Source of the DNA: Cryptosporangium arvum DSM 44712
GTDB taxonomy: Bacteria; Actinomycetota; Actinomycetes; Mycobacteriales; Cryptosporangiaceae
Assembly: GCF_000585375.1 (NCBI RefSeq)
Contig: NZ_KK073874.1
Location: 7,160,894-7,224,893 of the forward strand
Length of the DNA stretch: 64,000 nucleotides
Direction of reading: 5' to 3'
The notes beneath the pieces were generated by a model. The model had not been told where the DNA came from, ran no database searches, and saw only the letters and a program-made list of their open reading frames with translations. Shown piece by piece: positions 46,358 to 54,789 of the stretch (its first letter is position 1; each line of letters opens with the position of its first letter). A program made the position numbers and the translations under genes.

Positions 46358-47293
46358 TCAGGACTCGGTGCTGGCCGGGGCCGGCTCGGCGGCGACCGGA
46401 GCGGCCTCGGCGGCGACCGGGGCCGGCTCGGTGCTGGCCGGGGCCGACTCGGCGGCCGGGGCGTCAGCGGCCGGGGCGTCAGCGGCCGGGGCCTCGGTGG
46501 CCGCGGCGGGCTCCTCGGTCTTCGACTCGAGCAGCTCGCGCTCCCACTCGGGCAGCGGCTCGTTCGCGGCCGGGGCGTCCGGCTTCGTGTCGGCCTTGCT
46601 GCCACCGGCGCGGGCGATCAGACCCTCGGCGACGGCGTCGGCGACGACCCGGGTGAGCAGAGCGGCGCTACGGATCGCGTCGTCGTTGCCCGGGATCTTG
46701 TAGTCGACCTCGTCCGGGTCGCAGTTGGTGTCGAGGATCGCGACGATCGGGATGTGCAGCTTGCGCGACTCGTCGACCGCGATGTGCTCCTTCTTGGTGT
46801 CGACGATCCACACCGCGGAAGGCACCTTCTGCATGTCGCGAAGACCGCCGAGCGTGCGCTCGAGCTTGTCCTTCTCGCGCTTGAGAACGAGGGCTTCCTT
46901 CTTCGTGAGCACGTTGTCGCCACCGGTCTGCTCGATGATCTCGAGCTCCTTGAGGCGCTGCAGGCGCTTGTACACGGTCTGGAAGTTCGTGAGCATGCCA
47001 CCCAGCCAGCGCTGGTTCACGTACGGCATGCCGACCCGGCGGGCCTGCTCGGCGATGGCCTCCTGGGCCTGCTTCTTGGTGCCGATGAACAGGATCGTTC
47101 CGCCGTGCGCGACCGTCTGCTTGACGAACTCGTACGCGTTGTCGATGTACGTGAGCGTCTGCTGCAGGTCGATGATGTAGATCCCGTTGCGCTCCGTCAG
47201 GATGAAGCGCTTCATCTTCGGGTTCCAACGTCGGGTCTGGTGCCCGAAGTGCACGCCGCTCTCGAGGAGCTGGCGCATTCCGACGACGGCCAT
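46358..47293 (-). CDS. rpsB: Ribosomal protein S2 with extended Ala/Pro/Glu tail
   Basis: A 311-residue protein of the small subunit. Residues 1-230 are canonical S2 ([64 protein letters not shown]). Residues about 232-311 form an 80-residue Ala/Pro/Glu/Thr/Ser tail with five-residue repeats (APAAD three times, then PVAAE- and PASTE-type units). Many actinobacterial S2 proteins have an acidic tail, but this one is long. ATG 47293 matches the family N-terminus. It heads the rpsB-tsf unit. Confidence 0.96.
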   Translation of the reverse strand: MAVVGMRQLLESGVHFGHQTRRWNPKMKRFILTERNGIYIIDLQQTLTYIDNAYEFVKQTVAHGGTILFIGTKKQAQEAIAEQARRVGMPYVNQRWLGGMLTNFQTVYKRLQRLKELEIIEQTGGDNVLTKKEALVLKREKDKLERTLGGLRDMQKVPSAVWIVDTKKEHIAVDESRKLHIPIVAILDTNCDPDEVDYKIPGNDDAIRSAALLTRVVADAVAEGLIARAGGSKADTKPDAPAANEPLPEWERELLESKTEEPAAATEAPAADAPAADAPAAESAPASTEPAPVAAEAAPVAAEPAPASTES

Positions 47294-48063
47294 GAGTGTG
47301 GCGCGTCCTTCCGTTTTTCGGGCGGCGCGCGTGTTCGGCGCACCGCGGTTTCCTCGGTTGTCGCTCCGGTGTGCTGCGCTGCGGCAGACCCGGCGCCCTG
47401 GTGCCCCACGGTCGATGGCCCCCAGCAGGGGACCGAGGAGACCGCCGCGCGTTCGTCGCCTCTCCGCCGGAGCGGGAAGGTGGCCCTGCCGCCGGAGCGG
47501 AGGGACACGAAGCGCGGTGGGCACGCGAAGTCGACCCGCTGATGCGGGTCGCCGTCCAGAAGTCTACGCGGAGTGGGCCCGGAACGCCGAACCCGGTCGT
47601 CGGCGCGGCTCAGAGGTGTTTGGTGGGGTCGGGGCTTTGGCGGTTGGGGGGCGTTTTAGCTCGGGGCGGTTCTGTGCTCGGGGGCTTCGGTGCTTGGGGG
47701 CTAGGGCGCACGGGGGGCTGGGCGCACAAGGCGGTTCCGTGCTCGAGGGCCTCGATGCACGGGGGCTAGGGCGCACGGGGGCTGGGCGCACAAGGCGGTT
47801 CCGCGCTCGGGGGCCTTTGGCGCTCGGAACGGTTCGGCACTCGGGGCCGCTTCGGGGCGCGGGGCGGTTCGGCACTCAGGGCGGTTCGGCACTCAGGGCG
47901 CTTGGGCGCACGCGGCGGTTGGCCGGATCTGGTGCTCCGGGCGTCCCTCGCGCTCCGGGCGTCCCTCGCGCTCCGGGCGTCCCTCGCGCTCCAGGCGTCC
48001 CTCGCGCTCCGGGGCGGAGTGCGAGGAACGCGAGGAGCTTCGGGGCGCGAGGCTCTCGGCGGG
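47294..48063. repeat. Gene-free, repeat-rich region upstream of rpsB
   Basis: No supported gene in about 770 bases. It must contain the rpsB promoter and leader. It holds an approximately 62-bp direct duplication (about 47696-47759 and 47760-47822, sharing GGGGGCTAGGGCGCACGGGG and GCGCACAAGGCGGTTCC). It also has many diverged copies of CGGTTC/GCACTCGGGG between 47640 and 47900, and an 18-bp array at 47935-48012. The plus strand is strongly G-rich. Confidence 0.7.
47935..48012. repeat. 18-bp tandem repeat, four copies
   Basis: Four consecutive copies of CTCCGGGCGTCCCTCGCG, one with a single G-to-A change. In one minus frame this reads as a collagen-like GARGTP repeat, but the frame overlaps the end of the large membrane protein gene out of phase and is not considered coding. 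Confidence 0.88.
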
Positions 48064-50856
48064 TCAGCCGACGGCGATGGCTGCGCAGAGAAGAACGGCG
48101 ATTCCGAGGGTCACGGAAAGCGCGCCGGGGCGGGCGAGGAGAGCAGGAAGCGATTGGGTACTCCCAGCGATCGAGCCCGCCCGCGCACCCTTGAGCACCC
48201 CGACAGCCAGCAGGATCAGCCCGATCACACCCAGGCCTCCGCCGAGTGCCCCGCCCGCATCCGGAACGACCGCCAACGCCGAACGCCAACTCACGACCGC
48301 AGCCGGCACCGCGGTCGCCAACAACACCACGAGCACGAGCGCGATCCGTGCCCCCGACCGCCACTGCGCCGGAGTCGGCCGACGTCGCGGCGCACGCGTG
48401 GCCTTCTTCGACGTGACAGCAGGACGGGACGTGGGGTCGATCGGGGCGGGCGCGGACCCGGCCGGGTAGGGACGGGCCGCAGCGACCTCGAGCGGAACTG
48501 GCCCTCCCGTGGAGGACCCGGTGATCGCGCCCGCGAAGTCGCGCTGCACGGAGGCACTCCCCTCTTTCGGACTCCCGGCCACACCAAATCCGGATGCACC
48601 AGAGTCCGCCGCACCAGAGTCCGCCGCACTGAAGTCCGCAGCACCAGAGTCCGCCGCAGCGGCCCCGGCGGTTCCGGGCAACCCGGCGTCACTTCGGTAG
48701 CCGGTATCTCCGGGCAACCCGGCGTCGCTTCGGTAGCCGGTATCTCCGGGCAACCCGGCGTCACCCTGGTAGCCGGCGTCTCCGGGGAAACCGGCGCCAC
48801 TCTGGTGACCGATGGAGCGAGAACCCACGGCACCGGGCCCTGGCGTTCCGGCGCTGGTGATACCGGCGCGCACCGCGTCGGATTCCGTCCGGGCCAGTTC
48901 GGTCCCATCGACAGTCGGCACCGCCGACGGTGTCGAAGCGAATTCGGAACCACCCGCCGGATCCGACCCAGGACCGCCGCCCGAGGTCGCGTCGTCCGCC
49001 CGACCCCGCTCCGACCTCCAGCCGACCGGCCGCGCAGGCCACAACCGCCGCACCGCCTCCCGAGACGGAAGCATCGACGCCAACCGCGCACCGAACGAGG
49101 GCGCCGGCGTCGCATTGTCAGCCGCCTCCGGACCAGGCCCGAGCGGTCCGGGCGGCGACATCCGCTGCGTGTCATCACTCGACTTGACCCGAGCCCGCGT
49201 CCGAGCAACCAGCGCATCAAACGTCGGAACCGGCTCAGCGATCGTGATCGGATGCGGCACCGACCCGATCGGAAACGCCCCACCCCGCTCGTCGTCCGCA
49301 CCAACCGGCTCGACCGACTCCGAAGCCTCTAGTACCCGCCCGTCCTTGTCGACCAGCCCCAGCCGAACCAGCACCGACTCGGTCTCCGGCCAGTGCGACC
49401 GCGCTCCGCCCGACGAGGCGTTCTCCGTACCCGAGGAAGCCCACGACCCCACTCCGTCCCAGGACGCCCCCCGCTCGACCGCCTCGTCGGCCGGGCCCTC
49501 CCCCACGCGGATCGGCGCCAACGAAACAGTCGTCGCTTCCCCCGGGTCTTCTCCCCCGCTGGCCAACTCCTCGACCGCACGTCCACTCGCCGAGGTCGAG
49601 TCCGCTCCAGCCCTCAAAGCCGCATCACCCGAGGACTGCGATGCAGCAGCGTCCACCGCCGAAACAGCAGATTCACCCGGGCCCGCCCCCGAGCCACCCC
49701 CAGCCCGCCGCTCCCCAGCAGCCACCGATGCAGATACCGCCGGGGCCTCATCTGCCGGAGCAGGCCCCGAAGCCGCACTCGCCGCAGCCGGAGCATCCGG
49801 AGCCGAAGGCACCGCAGCAGGAGCAGGCGTCGCCACAGCCGAAGCCGGAACTGGATGAGCCGTGGCCGGAGACGCTGGGGCCGAAGACGCACTCGTCGCA
49901 GTCGTCATCGCCGCAGAACTCGGCGCAGCCGAATCATCCCCAACCCGCGCGCCACCTCCGGTCGACCTGGACGCGGGAGCACCCGCAGGCGCACCAGGCG
50001 CCGACTTCGTCCTCGCCGCGATCGCCTTGGGCACCGCCAACGTTCGATAAGCCTGGATCAACTCCAACGCAGCGGGATGCTCCACCACACTGCTCGCTGC
50101 ACCAGCATCCGTCCCCGATACATCGTCATCGGCGCCCTCACCGACCGAGCCCTTCACCCCCGAGGCTCCCCCACTCCCCGAGCCACCCCGACCCCCCGGA
50201 GCAACCGAGCCACCCCGACCGCCCGAAGCACTCGAGCCACCCCGACCTCCCGGAGCAACCGGAGCAACCGACCCTTCCGACGACGCCTGCCCCTCCGAGG
50301 AGACCCGCGCCTCCGCGGAACGGCGCCCGTCCGAGCCAACCCGTCCCTCCGACATACCCCCCACGCCCGCACCCGCAGACGATCCCGACGACGAACTCCG
50401 CGCCGCACGTGGACTCCGCGCCGGAGGAACGACGGGCGCCTCGTCCGTCGACACCTCCGAAGCCTCGACCGACGCCGCCGGCTGAGCACCCCCGGCCCGA
50501 GGCCGTGCAGGCGAGGGTTTCCGCGCCGCCTTCCGCGGCTCCGCCGCCGTACTCACCCCTCGCCGCGCAGGCCGAGCCGACACAGCCGACGTCCGCGCCC
50601 GTGCCCCCCGCCCCGCCGCTTTCCCGTCCTCTACTTCAGCCCGCGAAGCACCCTCATCCGACCCACCAGAAGAACCAGCCCCAGCGGGAGCATCAGTCAC
50701 AGAGGAAGCATCAGTCCCAGCAGAAGGCCCCAAGCCCGCCGAACCGGAGTCCCCACCCCTCGAACCACCGGTCGCACCAGCCCCCCGGGCCGCCGACCCC
50801 GACCCTCGGGAAGCCCCCCGATCCGACTCATCCGCCAACGACGGGTTCTCGACCAT
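48064..50856 (-). CDS. Large Ser/Ala/Gly-rich protein with three C-terminal membrane helices
   Basis: A 930-residue protein of unknown function. ATG 50856 follows GGAGGAGC, a good ribosome site. About 800 residues are low complexity (Ser, Ala, Gly, Pro, Asp) with repeats such as GRGGS, AGLPGDTGYRSD and DSGAAD. Two less degenerate islands occur, one with HPAALELIQAYRTLAVPKAI and one with ITIAEPVPTFDALVARTRAR. The last about 110 residues are ordered: a basic stretch, then three hydrophobic helices (IALVLVVLLATAVPAAVV; GVIGLILLAVGVL; LGIAVLLCAAIAVG). The helices and start site argue that this strand is the coding one. A membrane-anchored, intrinsically disordered scaffold is possible. Confidence 0.7.
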   Translation of the reverse strand: MVENPSLADESDRGASRGSGSAARGAGATGGSRGGDSGSAGLGPSAGTDASSVTDAPAGAGSSGGSDEGASRAEVEDGKAAGRGARARTSAVSARPARRGVSTAAEPRKAARKPSPARPRAGGAQPAASVEASEVSTDEAPVVPPARSPRAARSSSSGSSAGAGVGGMSEGRVGSDGRRSAEARVSSEGQASSEGSVAPVAPGGRGGSSASGGRGGSVAPGGRGGSGSGGASGVKGSVGEGADDDVSGTDAGAASSVVEHPAALELIQAYRTLAVPKAIAARTKSAPGAPAGAPASRSTGGGARVGDDSAAPSSAAMTTATSASSAPASPATAHPVPASAVATPAPAAVPSAPDAPAAASAASGPAPADEAPAVSASVAAGERRAGGGSGAGPGESAVSAVDAAASQSSGDAALRAGADSTSASGRAVEELASGGEDPGEATTVSLAPIRVGEGPADEAVERGASWDGVGSWASSGTENASSGGARSHWPETESVLVRLGLVDKDGRVLEASESVEPVGADDERGGAFPIGSVPHPITIAEPVPTFDALVARTRARVKSSDDTQRMSPPGPLGPGPEAADNATPAPSFGARLASMLPSREAVRRLWPARPVGWRSERGRADDATSGGGPGSDPAGGSEFASTPSAVPTVDGTELARTESDAVRAGITSAGTPGPGAVGSRSIGHQSGAGFPGDAGYQGDAGLPGDTGYRSDAGLPGDTGYRSDAGLPGTAGAAAADSGAADFSAADSGAADSGASGFGVAGSPKEGSASVQRDFAGAITGSSTGGPVPLEVAAARPYPAGSAPAPIDPTSRPAVTSKKATRAPRRRPTPAQWRSGARIALVLVVLLATAVPAAVVSWRSALAVVPDAGGALGGGLGVIGLILLAVGVLKGARAGSIAGSTQSLPALLARPGALSVTLGIAVLLCAAIAVG
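48674..48790. repeat. 36-bp tandem repeat inside the large membrane protein gene
   Basis: Three copies of a 36-bp unit containing CCGGGCAACCCGGCGTC and CGGTAGCCGGTATCT. They encode the AGLPGDTGYRSD repeat of the large low-complexity protein. Shorter repeats (CACCAGAGTCCGCCG type) lie on the side nearer the 3' end of the gene, at about 48597-48660. Confidence 0.85.
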
Positions 50857-51108
50857 CGGAGCTCCTCCCGCTGCGACGCGTCCCGCGATCCGCGCCTTAG
50901 CAGACGTTACCGAGGTAACCCCCACAACCCGATGACCGACCCGACCTCCCCGTTAAGGCCCACCGCGAACCCCCCATACGTTTCGCCCGATTAATTCCAT
51001 TCACGAGCGTCGATTCCTGCTTTAGGCAGACCTTAAGTCAAGATATGGTGGGCCAAAAACGGCGCCCGATGTGCTGAACAGGAAAGACAGCGCCTATGGT
51101 CTGGGGTC

Positions 51109-52413
51109 ATGACCCCTGCCGGCAACGCTGGTTCCGAACTCAGGTCGCACAGTGAGGCTTCCCGCTCGCAGGAGACTCGTCGCGGCATTGCACGCATGCG
51201 CGGCTTCGGCACCACGATCTTCACCGAAATGACGTCGCTCGCCGTCCGCACCGGCGCGATCAACCTCGGCCAGGGCTTCCCCGACACCGACGGCCCCGGA
51301 GCGATGCTGCGCGCGGCGGTCAAGGCGATCCAGTCCGGTCAGAACCAGTACGCCCCGGGCTCCGGAACCCCGGACCTGCGCAGCGCGATCGCCCGCCACC
51401 AGGGCGACTGGTACGGCCTGGACTACAACCCCGACACCGAAGTGCTGGTCACCGCCGGCGCCACCGAGGCGATCGCCGCCACCCTCCTCGGCCTCTGCGA
51501 GCCGGGCGACGAGGTGCTCTGCGTCGAGCCGTACTACGACTCCTACGCCGCCGTCATCGCGCTGGCCGGCGCCGTCCGCCGCCCGGTGACCCTCCGCCCG
51601 CCGGACTACCGCCTCGACACCGCCGCGCTCGCCGCATCGATCACGCCGCGCACCCGCGTCATCCTGATCAACTCGCCGCACAACCCCACCGGCGCGGTGT
51701 TCGACCGCGAGGAGCTCACCGAAGTCGCGCGCCTGTGCGTGGAGCACGACTTGATCGCGGTCACTGACGAGGTCTACGAGCACATCGTCTTCCACGGTGA
51801 GCACGTGCCGCTGGCCACGCTGCCGGGCATGCGTGACCGCACGGTGACGATCTCCTCCGCCGGCAAGACGTTCAGCGCCACCGGATGGAAGGTCGGCTGG
51901 ATCTGCGCCTCGCCCGATCTGGTCGCCGCCGTCGCGCGGGTGAAGCAGTTCCTCACCTTCACCAACGCCGCCCCGTTCCAACCCGCCGTGGCCACCGCGC
52001 TCTCCCTCCCCCGCGACTACTTCTCCGCGCTCGCCGCCGACCTCCGCGCCAAGCGGGACCTACTCTGCCAGGGTCTGGTCGCCGCCGGTTTCGATGTCCA
52101 CATCCCCGCCGGCACGTACTTCGTCACCGCCGACGCGGCCCCGCTCGGCGGCGTCGACGGACTCGCGTTCTGCCGTGCGCTCCCCGAACGAGCCGGCGTG
52201 GTGGCGGTTCCGGTCGGCGTGTTCTACGACCAGGAAGCCCACGACGTGGTCCCCGGCGCGTCCCTGGTGCGCTTCGCGTTCTGCAAGCAGGACGACGTGC
52301 TCCACGAGGCCGTACGTCGCCTCGAGCGGCTCCGCGACGGCGGCCCGGTCGTCGAACCGGCTCCGCGCCGCATGCCCGGCTCCGCCGGACAGCCCGGCGC
52401 CTGGGCCCGCTGA
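51109..52413 (+). CDS. Class I/II PLP aminotransferase, DapC/MtnE-like
   Basis: A 434-residue fold-type I transaminase. INLGQGFPDTDGP (about 51-63), NQYAPGSGTPDLRSAIA, INSPHNPTGAVF, and the Schiff-base Lys in SSAGKTFSATGWKVGW (about 248) are all present, as is the C-terminal Arg segment SLVRFAFCKQ. It resembles N-succinyldiaminopimelate:glutamate and methionine-type aminotransferases annotated in actinobacteria. The exact substrate cannot be fixed; no lysine genes are adjacent. The 252-base upstream gap is relatively AT-rich near 50990-51050 and probably holds promoters for both divergent genes. Confidence 0.87.
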   Translation: MTPAGNAGSELRSHSEASRSQETRRGIARMRGFGTTIFTEMTSLAVRTGAINLGQGFPDTDGPGAMLRAAVKAIQSGQNQYAPGSGTPDLRSAIARHQGDWYGLDYNPDTEVLVTAGATEAIAATLLGLCEPGDEVLCVEPYYDSYAAVIALAGAVRRPVTLRPPDYRLDTAALAASITPRTRVILINSPHNPTGAVFDREELTEVARLCVEHDLIAVTDEVYEHIVFHGEHVPLATLPGMRDRTVTISSAGKTFSATGWKVGWICASPDLVAAVARVKQFLTFTNAAPFQPAVATALSLPRDYFSALAADLRAKRDLLCQGLVAAGFDVHIPAGTYFVTADAAPLGGVDGLAFCRALPERAGVVAVPVGVFYDQEAHDVVPGASLVRFAFCKQDDVLHEAVRRLERLRDGGPVVEPAPRRMPGSAGQPGAWAR

Positions 52414-52480
52414 ACCGGGTTATCCACAAGCTGCCAATGGCAGCTAGCGATGGCGGGCGCGGGCGTCCACCCTTACCTTC

Positions 52481-53140
52481 ATGCTTCTCCAGATCGACGC
52501 CGAGCCAGCAGGCGTCCGCCCGCATGGTGGCCTCCCCTGGGCGTTCCTGGTCGGGTGCCTGCTCCTGGCCGCCGCCCTGCCCGCCCCCGGAGTGACCCGA
52601 CCCTCCACAGCGACCGAGTGGTCCTCCTCCGGCCGCCATCCACCAGCGGAGCAGCACCCACCATCAGTGCGGCTGGCCCCCGGGTTGCGCCCAGCGGCAG
52701 TGGTGGCCGCACCTACGGTCGAGCTCAGCCGGCGCTGGCCGCTGGACGGCCCGGTGCGGGTGGTCCGACCGTTCGACCCGCCAGCGGGCCCCTACGGGCC
52801 TGGCCACCGCGGCGTCGACCTGGCCGGCAGCCCCGGAACGCTCGTGCGGGCCGCCGCTGACGGCGTGGTCCGGTTCGCCGGTCCAGTGGGCGGCCGGGGT
52901 GTCGTCAGCATCACGCACGACGCCGACCGCCGGACCACGTACGAGCCGGTCCGCGCCTCCGTGCGGACCGGCGACCGGGTGGTTCCCGGCACCCCACTGG
53001 GCCAGCTGGAAGGACGCCACCCGGGCTGCCCGACCGAAACCTGCCTGCACTGGGGCCTGATCGTGTCCGACCAGTACGTCGACCCTCTCACCCTCCTCCG
53101 CCCCACCGCGGTACGCCTCTACCCCGCTCCCGACCGATAG
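52481..53140 (+). CDS. M23-type peptidase domain protein with His-to-Cys change in the HxH motif
   Basis: A 219-residue secreted or membrane-anchored protein. A hydrophobic segment at about 19-36 (WAFLVGCLLLAAALPAPG) acts as signal or anchor. The M23/LytM fold spans about 85-205 with the zinc ligands in GHRGVDL (His109, Asp113) and the last His in CLHWGL (His190). The usual first His of the HxH motif is Cys188, with Cys183 five residues before. The enzyme may thus be a degenerate peptidoglycan binder or regulator rather than an endopeptidase. An M23 gene near rpsB is a common actinobacterial arrangement. Confidence 0.85.
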   Translation: MLLQIDAEPAGVRPHGGLPWAFLVGCLLLAAALPAPGVTRPSTATEWSSSGRHPPAEQHPPSVRLAPGLRPAAVVAAPTVELSRRWPLDGPVRVVRPFDPPAGPYGPGHRGVDLAGSPGTLVRAAADGVVRFAGPVGGRGVVSITHDADRRTTYEPVRASVRTGDRVVPGTPLGQLEGRHPGCPTETCLHWGLIVSDQYVDPLTLLRPTAVRLYPAPDR

Positions 53141-53278
53141 CCCGAACCGACGCGACCGCTCCCGCCGAGGTAGGTGCGCCGCGGCCGGCACCGGCAACGC
53201 TGTCGACACAGGTGCGGCAGAAGCGCCGCCGGAGTGGTCGGCGGAACGAGGCAAGGCCCCAGCCGACCGAGGCGGATG

Positions 53279-53938
53279 TCAGCCCGTGACGACCTGGTCG
53301 GTACTCAGCGGGGCGTACCGGGCCTCGGCGCCGGTGCTGTAGGCCCAGTAGCGCTCACCGAACGACCAATGCCACCACTCGGTCGGGTAGTTCACCAGCC
53401 CGGCCCGGGTCAACGTCGCCACGAGCAGGCGCCGGTTCGCCGCCGCCTCGGCCGGGATGTCGAGCGCGGCCGTGTAACAACGGTTCGCGCTGGCGACCGG
53501 GCTCGCGTTCACCTCGGTGCCCATGTCGAGCTCGACACCATCGTCCGCACACAGCGTCAGATCGATCGCGCCCCCGGTGCAGTGCGGGGCCACCTCAGGA
53601 GGCGAGATGAACCGGGAAGCCTCCCGGCGGAGTCGCTCGGCCGCCCAGCCGGGATTCCGCTCCCGGAGAACGTCGACGTAGGCCGTGAACTGCTGCAGCT
53701 GCACCGCGGGCGGCCGGTAGCCCTCGACCAGCAGCAGGTGCACACCGGACGGGAGGCTCTCCTCGGCACTCAGCAGCCGCTCGTGCAGTCCGGACCGGAC
53801 GAAGTGCAGCAGCGGGTTGTACCGGGCTTCGCGACGGTCGATGCGCAACCCGGCGGCGTCGACCGCGGGTTCGCCGCACTCGGAGGTCTCGATCGCCGCG
53901 ATCACCGGATCGCTCAACAGCACGAAGTCACTGGCCAC
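53279..53938 (-). CDS. D-Ala-D-Ala dipeptidase, VanX-like (M15D)
   Basis: A 219-residue zinc peptidase. The metal and catalytic residues of the VanX family are visible: Arg75 in VEGYRP, His119 and Asp126 in PHCTGGAIDLTL, Glu187 and His190 in EWWHW. Such enzymes hydrolyse D-Ala-D-Ala, in peptidoglycan recycling or glycopeptide resistance. No vanH/vanA genes are nearby, so a recycling role is likelier here. The GTG start encodes no signal peptide, consistent with a cytoplasmic enzyme. The gene is convergent with the M23 gene. Confidence 0.9.
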   Translation of the reverse strand: MASDFVLLSDPVIAAIETSECGEPAVDAAGLRIDRREARYNPLLHFVRSGLHERLLSAEESLPSGVHLLLVEGYRPPAVQLQQFTAYVDVLRERNPGWAAERLRREASRFISPPEVAPHCTGGAIDLTLCADDGVELDMGTEVNASPVASANRCYTAALDIPAEAAANRRLLVATLTRAGLVNYPTEWWHWSFGERYWAYSTGAEARYAPLSTDQVVTG

Positions 53939-54064
53939 GCCCCCACGCTAATCCGCCCCCCGATCACCACCGACCCAGGCCCAGCCCACCTCTCACACCA
54001 ACCGACCCTGTCTCAGGTCATCAGGCCCCTTCACGTACCAGGCCCCTTCACGCACCAGTCCCCC

Positions 54065-54176
54065 GCACTCCCACTGGCCCGCACTCCCACTGGCCCGCAC
54101 TCCCACTGGCCCGCACTCCCACTGGCCCGCACTCCCACTGGCCCGCACTCCCACTGGCCCGCACTCCCACTGGCCC
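54065..54176. repeat. Seven perfect copies of a 16-bp tandem repeat
   Basis: GCACTCCCACTGGCCC is repeated seven times without a mismatch (starts at 54065, 54081, 54097, 54113, 54129, 54145 and 54161). Perfect identity implies recent expansion or ongoing homogenisation. A period of 16 is not a multiple of three, so the array is not coding. There are no spacers, so it is not a CRISPR. Confidence 0.95.
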
Positions 54177-54625
54177 TCGATCACGCAGTAGGTCCGTGCT
54201 GGCTTTGTGTCACGTTCGCGGGCCCCGTGTCGCGGCAGGCGGTCCTCACTCACGGGGGCCGGCTGCGTGAATCGCCTCGTGCCCGTAGAGCCGGACGGTG
54301 TTCGCCGATGCCGGGTGCACGATCACTTCCCGGTATCGACACCGCATTAGCGGAGTCCTCCTAAGGAAAGGCTCCAAGGCTCGGAACCCCCGCTCGCACC
54401 AGCGAGTACTGCTCACACAACTGCACCCGCACAAGCACGATCTCGCCATACGGCCAGCGTCTCGCTCACACCAGCCAGACCTCGCACACTGCAGCCGGAT
54501 CTCACACGCGGTGGGCTCACACTCGCTCGCCCAGGGCTGGTACTCCCTCCAGGGAAGGCTGCAACTCGCTCCTGGAGGCTCCAGTTGGACTCCTAGGGAG
54601 GCTGTCACTCCGCTCCCTGCCGTAG

Positions 54626-54785
54626 TTGGCGCTCCGCTCGCGGAAAACCTGGCACTCGCTCGCGGAAAAACTGGCACTCCGCTCGCGGACAACCTGGCAC
54701 CCGGCTCGTGGAGAGCCTGGCATCCGGCTCGCGGGAAACCTGACACCCGGCTCGTGGAGAACCTGACACCCGGCTCGTGGAGGCC
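54626..54785. repeat. Degenerate 23-25-bp tandem repeat downstream of xerC
   Basis: About seven imperfect units of the type GGCACTCCGCTCGCGGAAAA followed by CCT; later copies drift to GACACCCGGCTCGTGGAGAA. The array runs up to the xerC stop codon, so it lies in the 3' flank of that gene. GGCTCGTGGAG and CTCGCGGAAAA each recur two to three times. Confidence 0.8.
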
Positions 54786-54789
54786 GGCT

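Larger units (their letters stand above)
53939..54789. other. Repeat-rich gene-free region between the M15D peptidase and xerC
   Basis: About 850 bases without a supported gene. It contains a perfect 16-bp array (54065-54176), a non-repetitive middle with short open frames lacking ribosome sites, and a degenerate 23-25-bp array (54626-54785) that abuts the xerC stop. Open frames that cross it are composed of the repeats or are out-of-frame copies of xerC. Confidence 0.65.

Noticed and set aside
47876-48364. Minus-strand frame with collagen-like GARGTP repeats
   Set aside because: It overlaps the C-terminal membrane helices of the large protein out of frame, and the apparent collagen repeat is only the 18-bp array read through.
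49641-50900. Long open frame on the plus strand rich in Pro/Gln/His
   Set aside because: It is antiparallel to the large membrane protein gene, whose start has a good ribosome site and whose end encodes three membrane helices; the plus frame has neither.
51094-51981. Minus-strand frame antisense to the class I aminotransferase
   Set aside because: The plus strand has clear PLP-enzyme motifs, including the Schiff-base lysine; the antisense frame is a GC-bias shadow.
54065-54176. Possible CRISPR array
   Set aside because: The 16-bp units are directly contiguous with no spacers, and no cas gene is nearby; it is a simple tandem repeat.
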